Shown piece by piece: positions 61,805 through 64,000 of a stretch of DNA of 64,000 nt. A program made the position numbers and the translations under genes. The stretch comes from Streptomyces sporangiiformans (GTDB lineage Bacteria > Actinomycetota > Actinomycetes > Streptomycetales > Streptomycetaceae). A model generated the notes under the pieces. That model saw nothing but the letters and a program-made list of their open reading frames with translations. It did no database searches and had not been told where the DNA came from. The stretch spans positions 94,385-158,384 of the forward strand of contig NZ_VCHX02000047.1 of assembly GCF_005768555.2 (NCBI RefSeq), in the 5' to 3' direction. How positions within the stretch are numbered: the first letter of the stretch is position 1; every line of letters begins with the position of its first letter.

Positions 61805-62923
61805 ATGAGCGAAACACCCGAGTCCGAGACCTGGCGCCTGAAGGTCGACCGCTCCTTATCGCCACGGCGCGACCCCGGGCCGATCGACCTGCGCCGCTAC
61901 TACGTGCAGCCGGCCTACTCGGGCATGCCCACGTTCATGGGCGTTCCGCTGGCCCTGACTCAGGAGGACCTGCGCGCCGGCAAGGTCGACGTCGCCGTGG
62001 TGGGCTGCCCGGTCGACTCCTCCACCGGTCACCGGGGCGCCGCGTTCGGGCCCCGGGCGATCCGGGCCGACGAGCGGTACATGTACGCCACGCCCGAGGG
62101 CTACATCCACTCGGCCACGCGGATCAACCCGTTCAACATCCTCAAGGTCGTCGACTACGGCGACGCGGCCACCGACCCGTTCGACGTCGCCCGGTCCATG
62201 GAACCCATCCGCGGCCTGGTCCGGGAGATCGCCGAGGTCGGGGCGGTCCCTGTCGTCCTCGGCGGCGACCACTCACTGCTGTGGCCCAGCGTCGGCGGGC
62301 TCTCCGACGTACACGGGCACGGCAGCATCGCCGTCGTCCACTTCGACGCCCACCCGGACTGCCACGACGAAATCTTCGGCCACAAGGCCACCCACACCAC
62401 GCCGATCCGCCGCCTGCTGACCGACGAGCGGTTGCCTGGGCCGAATCTCATCCAGGTGGGTCTGCGCACCGCCACCGGCCCCGACGACCAGCTCTTCAAC
62501 TGGATGCGCCGGGCCGGCATGCGCTCGCATTTCATGGCCGAGGTCGAGCGCATCGGCTTCGGAGCGGTCGTGGACAAGGTCGTCGAAGAGGTCAAGGCGG
62601 TCGCCGACCACGTCTACCTGTCCCTGGACATCGACGTGCTCGACCCGGCGTACGCGCCCGGCACCGGCACCCCGGAACCCGCGGGCCTGACCACGCGCGA
62701 ACTGTTCACGGGGCTGCGACGCCTCGCGCACGAGACCAACCTGATCGGTATGGACGTCGTCGAGGTCGCGCCGCACCTGGATCCGGGCTACACCACCGCG
62801 ATGAACGCCCGCCGGGCTGTCTTCGAAGCCCTCACCGGCCTCGCGATGAACCGGATCAAGATCTCCACGGAGAACTACGCCAACCCGATCGTGGCCGGCG
62901 AGGTGCGCTTCCCGCTCGCCTAG
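61805..62923 (+). CDS. Agmatinase-family ureohydrolase
   Basis: 372-residue manganese enzyme that removes urea from a guanidino group. Metal motifs: VLGGDHSLLWP, HFDAHPDCHDE (four ligands) and LSLDIDVLDPAYAPGTGTP. The ATG at 61805 has GGAGAGAG before it. Together with the amine oxidase it would convert 4-guanidinobutyryl intermediates, or the finished guanidino product, to the amine. This pairing occurs in clusters for linear and macrocyclic aminopolyols such as the linearmycin, ECO-02301 and desertomycin groups. Generic agmatine or guanidinobutyrate use is the alternative. Confidence 0.87.
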   Translation: MSETPESETWRLKVDRSLSPRRDPGPIDLRRYYVQPAYSGMPTFMGVPLALTQEDLRAGKVDVAVVGCPVDSSTGHRGAAFGPRAIRADERYMYATPEGYIHSATRINPFNILKVVDYGDAATDPFDVARSMEPIRGLVREIAEVGAVPVVLGGDHSLLWPSVGGLSDVHGHGSIAVVHFDAHPDCHDEIFGHKATHTTPIRRLLTDERLPGPNLIQVGLRTATGPDDQLFNWMRRAGMRSHFMAEVERIGFGAVVDKVVEEVKAVADHVYLSLDIDVLDPAYAPGTGTPEPAGLTTRELFTGLRRLAHETNLIGMDVVEVAPHLDPGYTTAMNARRAVFEALTGLAMNRIKISTENYANPIVAGEVRFPLA

Positions 62924-63159
62924 GGGGTGATCCAAACGCCCCCCAGGTCCTCCCGGCGGGCTCCGGAACCCCGACCGTCACCGCGTGGCTCGGCCTCACG
63001 TGCCCGGCGGGCCCGAATTCCCCGACGTGACCGAGGACAGGCCCCGTGCCCGTCCTCGGTCCGTTTCGGTTCTCCACGGCTTCATTCCGACGCTTTCCTG
63101 TCCGCTTTGCTCACTCGCCTATGTCCACCCTCCCTCACGACCACGGACGGATCACAGCC

Positions 63160-63933
63160 ATGACCTCAACCCTCTCCGCGGGACGGGACAGCGACCAGTG
63201 GGTGCGCCGCTACCACCCGGCCCCCGACGCCTCGCACCGCCTGGTGTGCTTCCCGCACGCGGGTGGCTCCGCCAGCTTCTACTTCCCCGTCTCCGCGGCT
63301 CTGAGCCCCCGCGTGGAGGTGGCCGCGGTGATGTACCCGGGGCGCCAGGACCGTCGTACGGAACCGGGCATCGAGGACATCGCCACCATGGCTGACCGGG
63401 CCGCGGCGGCCCTGGTGCCCATCAGTGACCGGCCGCTCACGTTCTTCGGCCACAGCATGGGAGCCGTCATCGCCTTCGAGGTGGCCCGCCGCTTCGAGCG
63501 CGACGGCCGTGGCCCCGTCCACGTCTTCGCCTCCGGGCGTCGGGCGCCCTCGGTGTTCCGGCCCGAGAACGTGCACCAGCGCGACGACGACGGCATCGTC
63601 GCCGAGATGAAGGCCCTCAGCGGCACCGACTCACGGGTCCTGGGCGACGAGGAACTGCTGCGCATGGTGCTGCCCGCGATCCGCAGCGACTACCGCGCCA
63701 TCGAGAAGTACCAGGCCGAGCCCGGCGCCACGATCGGCTCCCCGCTCACCGTCCTGACGGGCGACGCGGACCCCCGCACCTCCCTGGACGACGCCCGTGC
63801 CTGGGAGCAGCACACCAGCGGCCGCTTCGACCTCAAGATCTTCCCCGGCGGTCACTTCTTCCTCTCGGAGCGGGCAGCCGACGTGATGGCCGTACTGAAG
63901 GAGCACTTCGCGGCACAGACACCGGCCGCCTAG
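63160..63933 (+). CDS. Type II thioesterase
   Basis: 257-residue alpha/beta hydrolase that clears wrong acyl groups from polyketide or peptide synthase carrier domains. The sequence has LVCFPHAGGSASFYFPVS near residue 25, the nucleophile GHSMG, the acid region LTGDADPRTS and the His in FPGGHFFLSE. The ATG at 63160 has a GGACGGA ribosome site; ATG 63121 lacks one. Its presence at the right edge implies a PKS or NRPS nearby. The remaining 67 bases hold no gene. Confidence 0.92.
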   Translation: MTSTLSAGRDSDQWVRRYHPAPDASHRLVCFPHAGGSASFYFPVSAALSPRVEVAAVMYPGRQDRRTEPGIEDIATMADRAAAALVPISDRPLTFFGHSMGAVIAFEVARRFERDGRGPVHVFASGRRAPSVFRPENVHQRDDDGIVAEMKALSGTDSRVLGDEELLRMVLPAIRSDYRAIEKYQAEPGATIGSPLTVLTGDADPRTSLDDARAWEQHTSGRFDLKIFPGGHFFLSERAADVMAVLKEHFAAQTPAA

Positions 63934-64000
63934 CGCCTCGTACGACAACGGCGGTGTACGACGAGAACGAAGCAGGGGGCGGGCACGGACCTGAGGTCCG

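Overview
The window is a GC-rich actinomycete chromosome segment, almost certainly Streptomyces. Third codon positions are strongly GC-biased, starts are often GTG, and binding proteins carry lipoboxes. The gene order also fits what I remember of the S. coelicolor core chromosome from rok7B7 to hemE: ROK regulator, xylose ABC genes, dxs, fatty-acid oxidation pair, RNase D, whiI, DUF3000 protein, hemE. No tRNA, rRNA, transposase or CRISPR array was found.

Layout. (1) 1-27000 is mostly conserved chromosome: the end of a ROK regulator, xylFGH, dxs with a textbook terminator, an amino-acid permease, a membrane glycosyltransferase-like protein, a NYN/PIN-type protein, and the beta-oxidation pair. 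A mannoside-use locus (LacI regulator, GH2 beta-mannosidase, divergent ABC importer) sits inside it, followed by RNase D, a CPT-like kinase, a LysE exporter, the sporulation regulator whiI, a DUF3000 protein and hemE. (2) 27000-38100 is a metal-resistance island. It holds an MFS pump and a small Met/His-rich secreted protein that diverge from three G/C-tract palindromes of the CsoR type, a Tat-exported multicopper oxidase, a BlaI/M56 regulatory pair with NlpC/P60 and BNR-repeat secreted proteins, a His-rich protein, and a CmtR-like repressor with a CDF exporter. (3) 38100-38560 is a scar with fragments of a rhomboid protease and an ABC permease. (4) 38785-44720 is a compact class II lanthipeptide cluster: a precursor whose short core carries the lipid-II-binding pattern C-T-x-T-x-E-C and resembles a shortened actagardine, a LanM synthetase, a methyltransferase, a decayed sulfotransferase and a SARP activator. 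No dedicated transporter or leader protease is present. (5) 45250-47400 is a histidine kinase and a convergent response regulator. (6) 47400-64000 has unusually low coding density. It carries a catalytically dead ABC ATPase, a truncated LAL regulator, a polyprenyl-phosphate sugar synthase-like GT2/GtrA protein, a thioesterase-like protein without its nucleophile, a cold-shock protein and an intact LAL regulator with a TTA codon. It ends with an FAD amine oxidase, an agmatinase-type ureohydrolase and a type II thioesterase. The last three match the arginine-derived starter-unit genes of aminopolyol or guanidinyl polyketide clusters, so the polyketide synthase itself probably lies to the right of the window.

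The strongest candidates for something undescribed are the minimal actagardine-like lanthipeptide with its methyltransferase, the shared TAGTAGAT motif in front of BlaI-locus genes and the lanthipeptide precursor, the M56 protein with a broken zinc motif, and the group of catalytically dead homologues at the edge of the presumed polyketide cluster.
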